Origin: Simmondsia chinensis
Taxonomy: Eukaryota; Streptophyta; Magnoliopsida; Caryophyllales; Simmondsiaceae
Direction of reading: 5' to 3'
NCBI GenBank assembly: GCA_018398585.1
Contig: JAGTTD010000001.1
Location: 23,753,438 to 23,817,437, forward strand
Length of the DNA stretch: 64,000 nucleotides
Program-made: the position numbers and the translations under genes
In this document: in pieces, positions 20,680 to 31,065 of the stretch
Position numbering within the stretch: position 1 is the stretch's first letter
Layout: every line of letters begins with the position of its first letter
The notes under the pieces: model-generated
Databases searched by the model: none
Told to the model about the DNA's origin: nothing
Seen by the model: the letters and a program-made list of their open reading frames with translations, nothing else

Positions 20680-21040
20680 TGTTATGATCCTAGATCAAAC
20701 TAGGATCATAAACTTCAGATATAAGAGTATGAGACGAGAAAGAAGTGAAATAGATTAGAAATATAGAAGAAATTAGGGTTGAGAGAGAGAATTAGATAAC
20801 TTTTTATTTGAATGAATCTTCAAGTACAAGAATGAAGCTTATTTATACTCTAATTGAAAAGGGGAAACAAAAACAGAGAAAAAACAAGCTAAGCATTACA
20901 AACAATTATTCCCGCTAAGGCACCCAAACCGGCTAACAACCTTTTCCGCTAAAAATGGAATTTAAATTCAAATAAGAGTTTAACATCAAAAGTCAACTAA
21001 CATAAACTAAAGTGCATTAAAATCCTTCACGGTCATGGCA
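20680..21040 (-). repeat. 3' LTR, 361 bp, of the truncated chromovirus
   Basis: It starts TGTTATGATCC and ends GGTCATGGCA on the plus strand, next to a purine tract on the minus strand. No second copy exists on the right, so the boundaries rest on TG...CA and similarity to related LTRs. Confidence 0.8.
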
Positions 21041-21056
21041 ATACCCTCTCCTCCAA
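21041..21056 (-). other. Polypurine tract
   Basis: On the minus strand it reads TTGGAGGAGAGGGTAT just before the LTR start. Confidence 0.8.
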
Positions 21057-21084
21057 ATCATTATTGTCCCAAGAATGAAGAAGA

Positions 21085-22510
21085 AGGGAATTAACTGCGC
21101 AAAAACTGCAATTTCTCGCAGCTGGTTTGTGTTGTGTCCAAATTGGCCCAGTGCACTACAATTTCCTTCTCAGTTTTGTCTTACTACTGTACCAAGTGTG
21201 AGTCAAGAATTGCTACTGGCGCTTGTATCAAAGTCCCACCTTGTGCTACTGCAAGAGGTTGTTTAGAACACTCTTTCCCTTCTGTCTTGTGTTTCTCTAA
21301 AAGAGAGACATGAAAAACAGGATGCACAAAGGAATGAGGTGATAGCTCTAATCGATAAGCCACATTTCCCACTTTCTCTAAATCGTGGAAGGACCAAAGA
21401 AACGAGCCGCTAAATTCACATTCTTGATAACTGCAATGGAAGACTACCTGTAAGGTTAGAGCTTGATATATACAAAATCTCCAACTACAAAGCATCTATC
21501 AGATCAGTTCTTATCAGAATAGAACTTCATTATTGATTGGGTAAGCTGCAGGTTGTCTTTCAATTGCTGAATCAATTACCTCCTTTGTTCAAGAAGATCA
21601 TTAACCTCTATCATAGGCGATGTCAAACCTTATAGCACCATGGGGGAAGGAGGATCATACCCATATAAAGCCTTAAAAGGAGTAGTCCCAATAGCGGAAT
21701 GTAAGTGAGTATTATACAAGAATTCTACTAAAGATAACCAATGGGACCAGTGCTTAGGATACCTGAAAGTTATGCTTCTAAGATATTGTTCCACACACTA
21801 GTTCACCCTCTCTGTTTTCCTATTAGATTGAGGATGATAGGAGGAGCTAAGAGCAAGTGTAGAGCCCATCAATAAGAACACCTCCTTCTAGTATTGGCAA
21901 ACATCTTGTCTTTATCAGATACATTGGATTGAGGCAATCCATGCAATTTGTAGATGTTATCAAGGAATATCCTTACTCACATTTCAGCAAAGATGGGGAG
22001 ATTCAAGGCAATAAAGTGGTTGAATTTAGTAAATCGATCCACAATGACCCAGATTACATCCTTGCCTTCAGCCTTTGGCAAGCCTTCCACGAAGTCTATG
22101 CTTATATGCTGCTAGGCTCTATCAGGAATTGGCAGGGGATGAAAGCGACGAGGATACTGAACATGCTCAGATTTGGTCCTTTGACAGACATCACAACTTT
22201 GCACAAACTCTTCTACTCCCTTCTTAGCTTTAACCCAACAAAAATACTGCTTCAATCTCTTGTAAGTGCCCTCTATACCAGAGTGACCACCCCAAGCAGA
22301 ACAATGAAAGGCCTGAAGGATATGTCTTCTCAATTTAGTAGAAGATCTTACATAGATCTTCCCTTTAATTCCAACAATTCCATTTAAAATAGTGACTTCA
22401 GCTACTGAATTGGATGAATTGCTCACACTATAGGCTATAATGCAGTCTAAAAGCAAACTTATCCCCATCATATGACTTGTAAATCTCTTCCATCTAATCA
22501 GGTAATACAC
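21085..22510 (-). pseudogene. Integrase with chromodomain (truncated chromovirus)
   Basis: 22510-22112 carries the RNase H-integrase linker and the zinc-binding part (HCSAWGGHSGIEGTYKRL, SCDVCQRTK). The catalytic core lies in broken frames at about 22100-21700. 21495-21184 holds the C-terminal part (KVGNVAYRLELS, HPVFHVSLLEKHK). A chromodomain remnant with HWANLD and EKLQFLRS lies in broken frame at about 21180-21090. Confidence 0.87.
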
Positions 22511-23960
22511 AAGAGATGGCTAAGTAAGAAGCAGACTCCCCTTGTTCCAACCTCCGAGAAACAAAATCAGCAACAATGTTCTCTTTCCCTTTGCGATACT
22601 TAATAGAATAACTCAGCCCCAACATTTTCATGAGTCCCTTCCTCTACACTCTAGTGGTAATCTTCTGTTCTAGGAGATATTTCAGACTCTGATGATGAAA
22701 TGATGCCCTTCGCGATAATGTTTCCACTTCTGGACTGCTAACAGGATAGTCAAATATTCTTCTTATAAATCGAGAGTTGCTGATTCTTGGACTAAGACTG
22801 TGGCTGAGGAAGACTGTTGGCCTACCCTAGTGAGAGAGCACTGCTCCAATTCCCATGCTGCTTACATCAGTCTCAAGTACAAAAGGCTTCCCAAAGTCTA
22901 GCATAACAACAATTACTGCAGAACACATAGCTAATTTGAGGCCTTTAAAAGCCTCTTTAGCCACATCAGACCATTTGAATGCATCCTTCTTCGAAGATCA
23001 GTAAGGGACTTGGCTAGCACTCCATACCCAGCAATAAACTTCTTGTAATAACCTAACAATCCCAGGAAACCTCTTAGCCGCTTAAGGTTTTTAGGAATAG
23101 GCCACTCCTTCATTTCTTGTATCTTGCTAGGATCTGTGGCTAAACCTTCTTTAGAGACTATGTCACCAGAGTATTCCACTTGAGTTTGAGCAAAAGAACA
23201 CTTAGTAAGCTTAGCATACAGCTTATTCTTGCGCATGATCTGAAATACTTGTCTCAAATGCCTGATATGCTCTTCAATGGAGGGGCTATAAACCAGAGTA
23301 TCATTGAAAAATACCATCACAAATTTCCTTAATTGATCTTTAAACACATGATTCATTAATGACTGAAATGTTGCAGGAGCATTAGTCAAGCCAAAATGCA
23401 TGACCACAAACTCATAATGGACATGGTGTGTCCTAATGGCAGTTTTACGAATATCTTCATCCAACACTCAAATCTGGTGATAACCTTGCCTCAAGTCCAG
23501 CTTCCAATAATACTGCGAACCCCTCAATTCATCAAGCAGATCATTAATAATTGGAATTGGAAGCTTAAACTTAATGGTGAGGGTGTATAGCTGCCTGTAA
23601 TCCACACACATTCAAGAAGAACCATCCTTCTTCTTGAAAAGAATGACCGGTGAAGCAAATGGGATGTGGCTATAACGAATGAAGTTAGTCTGCAACGGCT
23701 CTTCAACTTGTCTCTCAATATCACTCTTCTAAGAGTGAGGGTATTTGTAGGGCCTTAAGTTCAAAGGATTGGAGAGAGCCTTGAGAGGAATGGCATGATC
23801 CAACATTCTCTTAGGAGGCAAGGCAAATGGTTGAGCAAACACATCTTTATATTCAAGCATCAGCTATCCATTGAGAGGATTTAAAGTCTTGTGTGAAGTA
23901 TCAGCTCCAGAAGTAATTGAGAACAACTGACCAATCCACTGGCACTTTCCCATCTTGACA
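22511..23960 (-). pseudogene. RT and RNase H (truncated chromovirus)
   Basis: Fingers and palm can be read from about 23830 (LPPKRMLDHAIPLKA) through FASPVILFKKKDGSS to [10 protein letters not shown]. The main open piece is 23467-22931, with [12 protein letters not shown] and the catalytic box as FFNDTLVY. The first catalytic aspartate of the usual FFDD is replaced by N, so this RT would be inactive even without the frameshifts. RNase H remnants occupy about 22900-22520. Confidence 0.9.
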
Positions 23961-24168
23961 AGCTTCTCTAACTACTTCCCTTTCATTATTTGGAACTGCC
24001 CTTTCCCCATAATTCCTTGCAAAATCACCTTATGTCCATCCCTTTCAAAAGTATTGATAACTGGGTGAAATCAAAGATCAAAGGGCTGATGGTTTTCATC
24101 CAACCAACTCCAAGGACCATGTCACAACCACCTAGCTCCAAAACTCTGAAATCGTACTCAAACTGGTT
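23961..24168 (-). pseudogene. Second half of the aspartic protease (truncated chromovirus)
   Basis: The minus-strand frame reads FEYDFRVLELGGCDMVLGVGWMK, then TISPLIFDF. This matches the second half of the protease at 16640-16760. The DSG active-site half would lie to the right and is gone, replaced by the Tat-type sequence. Confidence 0.85.
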
Positions 24169-24819
24169 TAGTGGAGAACAGTGCAACCATCAACATCATA
24201 CCCTCATACCTGCTGGGCGTCATTAGGAAAACTCGAGATGACTTTATTACTTTAAACGTGTCCATCGGTCATTTCTCTAGAGCCATTATCAAGTTCATAG
24301 TGTTCATGTCAATTGAAGTGACTTTTGGCAACTTGAGTAGGCTAACGAAATTCTATATGGAGGATATAGCCTCAAGCTATAATACATTGCTCAGAAGAGA
24401 CTAGTTGCATGCAACTAATTGTATGCCATCTTTATTACACCAATTGTTAATTTTCTAGAACCATGACAATTATGAGGTTGTTATGGCAAATGACAAGCCT
24501 TTCTTGGCTTTCTCAAACTTTTCTCAAGCAAAGTTCTATGAATAGGGAGTGGGACCCATCTAAGAAATCGGGAGTGCAGCCTCATAGACAGCATTCAAGG
24601 GGATACCACAAGACAACTTTGTTGTTTTTAAGGGAAAAGCATTTCAGGCTGCGGCAAACCATTACGAGGTTAAATCGTTGGGCTCAAAATTATGGGGCCA
24701 TACAAGAGCCCTTTTAGTTGAGCAGGATGTGCAGGGTGTGCATGGCGCCCCATATATGGAGACCAACCTGTCCAACTAATGTCCCAATGGGCTGCTTCCT
24801 CAGCAATTGTGAAGTTGTT
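24169..24819 (+). pseudogene. Tat-lineage protease and linker, 5' part
   Basis: The frame at 24171-24404 reads NSATINIIPSYLLGVIRKTR, SYNTLLRRD and, after a stop, an HQLLIF segment. This pattern belongs to protease regions of Tat-lineage Ty3/gypsy elements, where the active site is usually DNGA(T/S). Here the codons give ENSAT, so the catalytic D has become E. The linker continues with ANDKPFLAF and KFYE in broken frames. The gene resumes after the insertion at 24820-29555 and again at 31066. Confidence 0.78.
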
Positions 24820-25232
24820 TGTTATGATTGAAGATGAATCTTGGATCATAACCTACATAAGAGAATATGAGATGAGAAAAAAGTGAAATCAAGATGAGTA
24901 ATAGAGAGAAAATAGAGAAGATAAGATGAGAATTAGAGAGAATTTGAGTACAGAGAAGAAGAAGATACTTTTATTATCATTGAATGAATCTTACAAATGA
25001 AGGAACTCACCTACTTACACTAGCAATCCACTAATGGCTGTTAAGAGTTATACAATGCACCAAGACACTTATTCTAACCGAATTAACAAACCTAAGCCAC
25101 CAATCTTGACCTTCTATTAAAATTTGACTTTTACAAGCTAATTAAGCTATATCTAAGGACTTATACTAGATTAGTACAAGCCCACGGACTATAGTACTTA
25201 ATTTCATAATCCCCATTTCTAGAATCATGACA
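24820..25232 (-). repeat. 3' LTR of the RRM-bearing element
   Basis: It starts TGTTATGATTGAAG and ends ATCATGACA. Adjacent on the minus strand is the purine tract CTCAAAGGGGAGAGTAT (25233-25249). Confidence 0.93.
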
Positions 25233-25249
25233 ATACTCTCCCCTTTGAG
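25233..25249 (-). other. Polypurine tract of the RRM-bearing element
   Basis: CTCAAAGGGGAGAGTAT on the minus strand, directly upstream of the 3' LTR. Confidence 0.8.
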
Positions 25250-25494
25250 ATTCTTGTCTCAATAATCTTAATAGAAAAGTTGTAGTCTTGTAGAACCCTT
25301 GATGTTGAACTTTTCTCAAGACCTGCTCTTGATGATAAATTTCTCCTGTTGTTGACATTGTAGCTTCAACAATTGATGCTGACTTCGAAACTTGAAGTTT
25401 CTTATTCATCGTATGTACACTGCAACAACTTGGATCTCAATTCCACTCTTTTAGCTGCTCCAGAATCCACTTCCAATCGACTTTCGCACTCCTA

Positions 25495-25779
25495 CTACAG
25501 TCTTGCATTTGTTTCTGCAGCATGATTTGAGAAAAGCTTGCAAATCTCCTTCCATTTCAGAGGTTTCACTTCAAATTTCCTACTACTTTTGATCAAGACA
25601 TGAATGTTCTTGAGACTTTGATGATTCTTAGAAACTTGCACATCATTCTCCATCTTTCTCTTCATGTCTTTCCAACTTCCTGCAGCACTATCAAGCCTAC
25701 AGACCACTTTCTTTCCCAAAATTACAATCCACTTGACAGCAAATTCATCAACTTTATGGAATTCACAAACATTTCCCAA
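25495..25779 (-). pseudogene. Unrecognised ORF in the RRM-bearing element
   Basis: 94 codons, Lys-rich, starting MGNVCEFHKVDEF. No domain recognised. It lies near the 3' end of the element, downstream of the 209-codon frame, and is probably a decayed part of the same original reading frame. Confidence 0.35.
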
Positions 25780-25788
25780 CCATTCACT

Positions 25789-26415
25789 TCACTGTACAGT
25801 AACAACTAAATTCAATACCCTAAACTTATGTTTAGATACTTGAGAGCATTCATCAACAGCAGCTACTTTTCTTCCTTTACCATCATCAGCCAGATTACTT
25901 ATTGCTAACATCTGCATCAACTTGTGTTTCTGATTACTGATTTTAGGTGAAAAAAATAAGTAAACCTTCCCTTCAAAACCCTCACAGTCAGAGTTCAAAA
26001 AGGCTTCAGCTGTAACAAAATCAATAGAATGATTTCTTGTGTACAGAATTAGCATATACTCTGGAACAATTGAACCGTTGGATCGAAATTTTGGAACTTC
26101 ATCCCACCAAGGAAGGTCATTAGATGTAATAGCTAATTGCCATATTGATTTACTCACTTCCTGAACTCTTAAGGAAGCCCATCCATCTTCATCTTGCTTA
26201 CAACACACAGATCTCGATCCCATCTAAAAGCCTTCAGACCTTGCCTGAACTTCCTCTTGCTTCTTGTTTTCGAATGAAGCTCTACAGCTAAAATGATTCC
26301 TTTCCTTACTCAAGATTACCAACGCTGCATCTTTGTAAGTATGCACACGCTTGGATTCAATGTTCACTTGAACAAATCCAAGATATAACTTGAGCGTCCT
26401 AACATCTTTGAACAT
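25789..26415 (-). pseudogene. Unrecognised 209-codon frame with one internal stop
   Basis: Two ORFs (26415-26224 and 26223-25789) share one frame and are separated only by a single stop codon. The translation has SIWQLAITSNDLPWWDEVPK and a segment rich in Lys, Ser and Val at the end. I do not recognise the product. It may be captured host sequence or a fast-evolving gag part. Confidence 0.45.
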
Positions 26416-26430
26416 ATGTTGAATAATTGC

Positions 26431-26691
26431 TCATCTACTCATGTTGTTTTTGTTAAATTGCTCAATTTTATCAGCTGAATGAGCTCCTATTCTCACATTT
26501 TTTTGCACCTTTGGAACATACCCTTTCATTTCAGCTTGGCTAATACACACACCCAAGTCTTGTTCTGCTTTCTCTGTTAACTCGGTTTTAGGAACAATCA
26601 CAGTCAGCTTAGATTGCCCCTTGTGTCCAAACATGTACTCATGATTGCAATTATATCCCATCCTTTGGGCCTTTCTCTCCTTTCTTCTCAC
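26431..26691 (-). pseudogene. Degenerate gag zinc-knuckle segment
   Basis: The start ERKAQRMGYNCNHEYMFGHK resembles the gag segment that precedes and includes the CX2CX7HXC knuckle of chromoviruses (ERKAKGLC.NC type). The first cysteine is G and the last ligand is G, leaving C and H. This suggests the interior derives in part from a Ty3/gypsy gag-protease region. Confidence 0.6.
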
Positions 26692-26699
26692 CTTGGAGC

Positions 26700-27699
26700 T
26701 AATTTTGAGCTAAGTTCTTCCACTCCTCTTGCTCCAAGAATGAGGCTGTTGTTTATGAGATGCATCCAATGGCTCCACATGGTGTCCCACCTTTGGATTC
26801 TTGACAGTAAGCCTTCTAATTCCAAGTGCATGAGGCCTTTATCAATCATAGATGAATTAACCCTAATTGTCCTCCATTTGGCTTGTAATTTAGTCTAATC
26901 TTGCAAATTTCCCGGTTGAACTAGAACTTCTACTTGTGCTGGAGAAGTAACCGAATGCTTCTTAGCTAAGTTTCCTTGCACTACAGTAAGAACAAGCTAA
27001 TTTCTTGCTAGTTTGGCGTCATTATTGATAGAATACTTTCTTCTCTTTGCCAACTTGATTGTCCTTTTGATCCATGAACAAGCCCCAAGTCTATCTATTA
27101 TTCACATCACCATCTTAGGCTGCCTTAATTTCATGTTCTTGAGCTTCTAAAGCTTGTTAAGAACCATTTTATTTGACTTGAGAAGAAGAAAATCTGGAGG
27201 CCGTCCTTGTAGACCAAGATTGGCTTGACTAATGCTCTTAGTTTCTTGCTTGAAAAGCACTTTTTGTGATAAAGACCCATTGCTAACATAATCTCAATGT
27301 TAGGCTATAATATCAGCTTCAAACGCAACAATTTGATGCTTAGAACTTCAATGTGCAACTCCTTAGCTGCAACATTCAATGGCTCTTCAACTTGCAATGA
27401 TACACTTTCGTTTTGAATTAATGCTATCACTACAGAGTTGAGCTTCTAAAATTCGGGCAAACCAAGTTTATTCTTGGTCTCAAAGCCTCGTGTGATGTTA
27501 AATTCTTTATTTACAGCTGCAACTCCTGGTTCCTGACTATATCCAGCATTGTCAATTGAGTTATTCTCCCATTCCTGCTCCATTTTCTTCTGCAATTGTA
27601 GTATTCCTTCCTAAGTGACGTTAAATTTCTCCTTTCTTGGATCAAATGGTCTCAATTAAACCTAATTTTTAATTTTGAAATCAACCTTGGACCTTATTG
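26700..27699 (-). other. Degenerate interior of the RRM-bearing element
   Basis: Short minus-strand frames follow the RRM ORF (for example KMEQEWENNSIDNAGYSQ and EFNITRGFETKNKLGLPEF) with intervening stops. It was probably once part of a long ORF. No further domain is recognised. Confidence 0.5.
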
Positions 27700-28308
27700 T
27701 TACATCATTTGTAGCAATGATGGATCAAGTTGACGTTGTACTACTGCTACATCAATCGTATCTTGAATTTTCAAATCATGTTGCTGCTGTAACAATTCAA
27801 CCTGATCCACTGAGTGTAATGCTGCATCATTAATTTGATTTGCCATTGTGGCTTCCATATTCCAACCAATTCCCACGCTACCAGTCGCGTTCTGCTCAAC
27901 TTCTTGCTCAAACACCTTAGCTACTTCAACCATTGATTCATTATCACTTGCAAACCTCAAAATGTCATTCTCCATAAGAGAAGGTTGATCTAATGACATA
28001 GATCTTGGCTCCTTAGCTTGACAATTAATAAGTCCTATCACCTCTAGCTCCTCATCCATATCATTACACATCTTAAGGTAGCTTATGTCTAAAGCACAAC
28101 ATTCATCGTATTTATGTCTCCCGTGTAACGAGTTGAAGGCTAAGTCGGCACTACTTCTCATATAATAGCAAATATGAGCAGCAACCTCAATAAAGAAAGA
28201 TGAGACCACTTTGATACTTTCAAGAGGACCATAAGGCCAAAATACTTGGTAAATAATATCCTCATTTATAGGGTAAAAAGGCTTCGAGACTTTGATCAAA
28301 AGCCTCAC
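27700..28308 (-). pseudogene. RRM-like ORF resembling polypyrimidine tract-binding proteins
   Basis: 202 codons. The N-terminal 75 residues show an RRM plan: RLLIKVSKPFYPINEDIIYQ, VFWPYGPLESIKVV and LAFNSLHGRHKYDECCALDI. The PI..DI.YQVF.PYG and LHGR.IYD.CC.LDI patterns are typical of an internal RRM of plant PTB homologues, which bind pyrimidine-rich RNA. Similarity continues upstream of this ATG (NPASVQV at about 28360) past a TAG, so the original start is lost. The C-terminal 120 residues are acidic and Gln/Asn-rich. Inference: a host PTB mRNA piece was captured by the element. Confidence 0.68.
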
Positions 28309-29130
28309 ATCATCGTAAGGTTTGACTTGAACTGAAGCTGGATTGAACTAATACGGAATAGCATATTGTGGCATTTTGTCAACACCTCCTGTGTGCAATA
28401 TTTGAAGTTCACTTCCTCACTTTAAAATCAGATTTGAACCTTTGAACGCAGACCCAAACATAAGAGCTTCCTCATGTTATCCTGAATGTGTATGCACTTG
28501 AATAGAATCTAGTGAGCTCAAGTGCAATTTCTGCTAATTATTCACGATGGCAGCAGTTCAGGCCTAGAACTAGTACTGAGCTCGATTGGTGCAATTTTAG
28601 CAACTCGAACTAATTTAGCAGCTTGATCACAAGATCAGCGAATTCAGCTAACAAGATCTCAAGAGTGCAGCTCAATTCGAGATTAATTCAGTAGGTTCAA
28701 TATGTAACCAACTGAATTGAGTCAAATTCTAGCTTGATCGATGATTCAAGTTCACAAGATTACAAGAACCAAGTGTGTGAGTGTACAGCAGCTAACTTGA
28801 ACAGAAATCAACATGATCAAATCAAGTGCAATGAATAACAGATTCAATGCTCCATTAACAACTTGTTTAGAGCAACAAATTGATCTTGCAAGATCTCAAG
28901 AATGTAGCTCGATCTGAAGATAATTCAGCAAGTTTGGTATGAAAACTTGATCCAACATAATCTGAACAGTAGAACCTTAATATCAATGCAGCATGAATTG
29001 AAAGTCTGAACAATTTAAGCACAATTTCTTGATCAACACAACCCTATCAAGAACTTGATATCAATTAACTTGATCTAATGCTTTGCAATCAAATTGAACT
29101 AAATCAACTCAATAGAAAGCAAATTCATAA
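28309..29130 (-). other. Leader of the RRM-bearing element
   Basis: No ORF of note. Many GATC/AACTTGA-rich repeats of low complexity occur, resembling the leader at 55135-55740 in the second copy. The last part (28309-28400) encodes the frame just upstream of the RRM. Confidence 0.55.
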
Positions 29131-29143
29131 GCTCCGATATCAA
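29131..29143 (-). other. Degenerate initiator tRNA-Met primer-binding site
   Basis: On the minus strand it reads TTGATATCGGAGC, with two changes from TTGGTATCAGAGC, one base from the LTR. Confidence 0.75.
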
Positions 29144-29144
29144 T

Positions 29145-29555
29145 TGTTATGATTCAAGATGAATCTTGGATCATAACCTAGATAAGAGAATATGAGATGA
29201 TAAAGAAGTGAAATCAAGATGAGTAATAGAGAGAAAATAGAGATGATAAGATGAGAATTAGAGAGAATTTGAGTAGAGAGAAGAAGATACTTTCATTATC
29301 ATTGAATGAATCTTACAAATGAAGGAACTCACCTACTTATACTAGCAATCCACTAATGGTGACTAAGAGTTATACGACGCACTAAGACACTTATTCTAAC
29401 CGACTTAACCAACCTAAGCCGCCAAACTTGACCTTCTACTATGATTTGACTTATACAAGCTAATTAAGCTATACGTAAGGACTTGTACTAGATTAATACA
29501 AGCCCATGGGTTATTAGTTCTTAATTTCATAATCCCCATTTCTAGAATCATAACA
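29145..29555 (-). repeat. 5' LTR of the RRM-bearing element
   Basis: 411 bp, pairing with 24820-25232. It starts TGTTATGATTCAAG and ends ATCATAACA, followed by the TTGTT duplication. Confidence 0.93.
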
Positions 29556-29560
29556 TTGTT

Positions 29561-29683
29561 GTCCTAGCAAGCTGAGGATCGGCTCTAGAGAAAACAACCA
29601 CTCTCTCCCAAGTGAGATTTTGAAGTCCAAACGTTCAATGAAGTGGTGTTAATAGACCTAAAAGCAATGCCAACGAAGATCGA
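29561..29683 (+). pseudogene. Tat-lineage pol linker between two insertions
   Basis: This 123-bp island continues the sequence broken at 24819 and ends at the solo LTR. It reads GVNRPKSNANED type codons in one frame, but similarity is too weak to place exactly; its identity rests on position and on the TSD. Confidence 0.5.
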
Positions 29684-31065
29684 TGATAAGTCCAATTTAG
29701 TATACAATTATTCATATCTTTTAGGTTTAATTACTAATCATTTTACATCTAATATTTATTGCTTTTGCTCTTTTTCGCTCCTAGTGTTATTTCCATGCAA
29801 AAATACCTGTTTTACACTAATTCTTTTTAAATTTTATCATCAACATCAACAAATTAAAGCATGATATATAAAAACAAAAGCAAAAAATGGTCAAAAACAC
29901 ACCAAAACCAACAGCTAAAGCAAAAGGAAGGATGAACAATGCAACTTTGCAAATTTTTGTGGCAAAATCAACAAATCACAAGCAAGGGCGGATTAAAAAC
30001 TTAAAATATTCTTACAACTTGCAATGAGGGCTGATTTTGGGTGGTTAAAAGGAAGAAAGAAGGAAAAAATTAAACAAGTGAAGTAACTTGCAAAAAGTGG
30101 CAGAAAAGTGAGCAAATGAGATTGAAGTTCTTGTAATTTTTTATTTTCATAATTTGTTAACTTTAGCATAGGGGTTGAAGGAAGGTGTTTAGGATCATTC
30201 AAGCCTTCAAACAATGTTCAAAGTGAAAAACACAAATAGAAAATTAGGATAGAAGAGGAAGGGAGAGAAAAGAAAGATTTTATTTCAATTGCAAGTTCTC
30301 TTCTATCCTTTTCTTCTTTAAGTTCATGAATTCTGTCTTAGTTTTATTTTATATTATGTTAAGCATGAAGGAATTTTGTATTTCCAAGGCTACAATGTAA
30401 TCTAAGTTCTAATATATGCTCTTTTCTAATTCGACGTATTTAAAGTTTGTTTATTGCGTTGTTGAAGTGCTTATTATTATTCTTCATGAGTTTTGAATTC
30501 TTAATCACCATTCAAAACCTATAATGATTCATCATGAGTCTGAGAAGAGATTTATGATAATTGCTAAAGTAATAAACACCACAAATTGAGATAGAATAAC
30601 GCGATTTGTATGATCTTAAGTGAAAATCATGAATCTTCAAAACTATTTTCTTATTTAAATTCATGCAAAAGATTGATGAGTTAATATGTAAAAGACTATG
30701 TCAAATTTTTCTTGACAGAGAATATTTAGTAAATTAGGGTTTTCGACCATCAACATGCAATAACTTCAATATAAAGAATACAAAGGCATAGTAATACAAC
30801 TAGTTAAAATCGGATGCCTTGGATCTTATTAAATCAATGAACTCATCTGTAAATCAGTACACTTTTTAAAAAATTAGTAAACTTCTTTAGCTATTTTCAT
30901 TTTATTTGTTACATATCAAAAGCTACAAATTTTGGTTATTCAAATAGTGCTAAAATTACTAATTCCAGTATTCATTCAATAATCAATCCTCGTGGGAGTG
31001 ATACTTTACTCAGTCTGTATTACTTGATATGACTTAGTACACTTGCTAAGAAAACATAAGCATCA
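29684..31065 (+). repeat. Solo LTR, Athila type, plus strand
   Basis: It starts TGATAAGTCCAATTTAG and ends AAGCATCA, 1382 bp, alignable with the LTRs at 55807-57618 (plus) and 8384-9812 (minus). No PBS follows and no PPT precedes it, and Tat pol sequence lies on both sides. The flanking pentamers ATCGA (29679-29683) and ACGGA (31066-31070) match at three of five, so the TSD is decayed at best. Confidence 0.88.

Larger units (their letters stand above)
20680..24168 (-). mobile_element. Ty3/gypsy chromovirus, minus strand, truncated at protease
   Basis: The 3' LTR (20680-21040), PPT, chromodomain, integrase, RNase H, RT and the second half of protease are present on the minus strand. At about 24168 the sequence switches to a Tat-lineage protease on the plus strand. 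The protease active-site half, gag, PBS and 5' LTR are missing. Stops and frameshifts are frequent. Confidence 0.9.
24820..29555 (-). mobile_element. Complete non-autonomous LTR element with PTB-like RRM sequence
   Basis: LTRs of 413 bp (24820-25232) and 411 bp (29145-29555), roughly 30 differences between them by eye. The flanks are perfect TTGTT duplications (24815-24819 and 29556-29560). On the minus strand a PBS of initiator tRNA-Met type follows the 5' LTR, and a purine tract precedes the 3' LTR. The 3.9-kb interior has no RT, RNase H or integrase. Instead it carries an RRM-like ORF, a degenerate gag zinc knuckle and other unrecognised frames. A second copy starts at 54707 on the plus strand. 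Confidence 0.93.
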
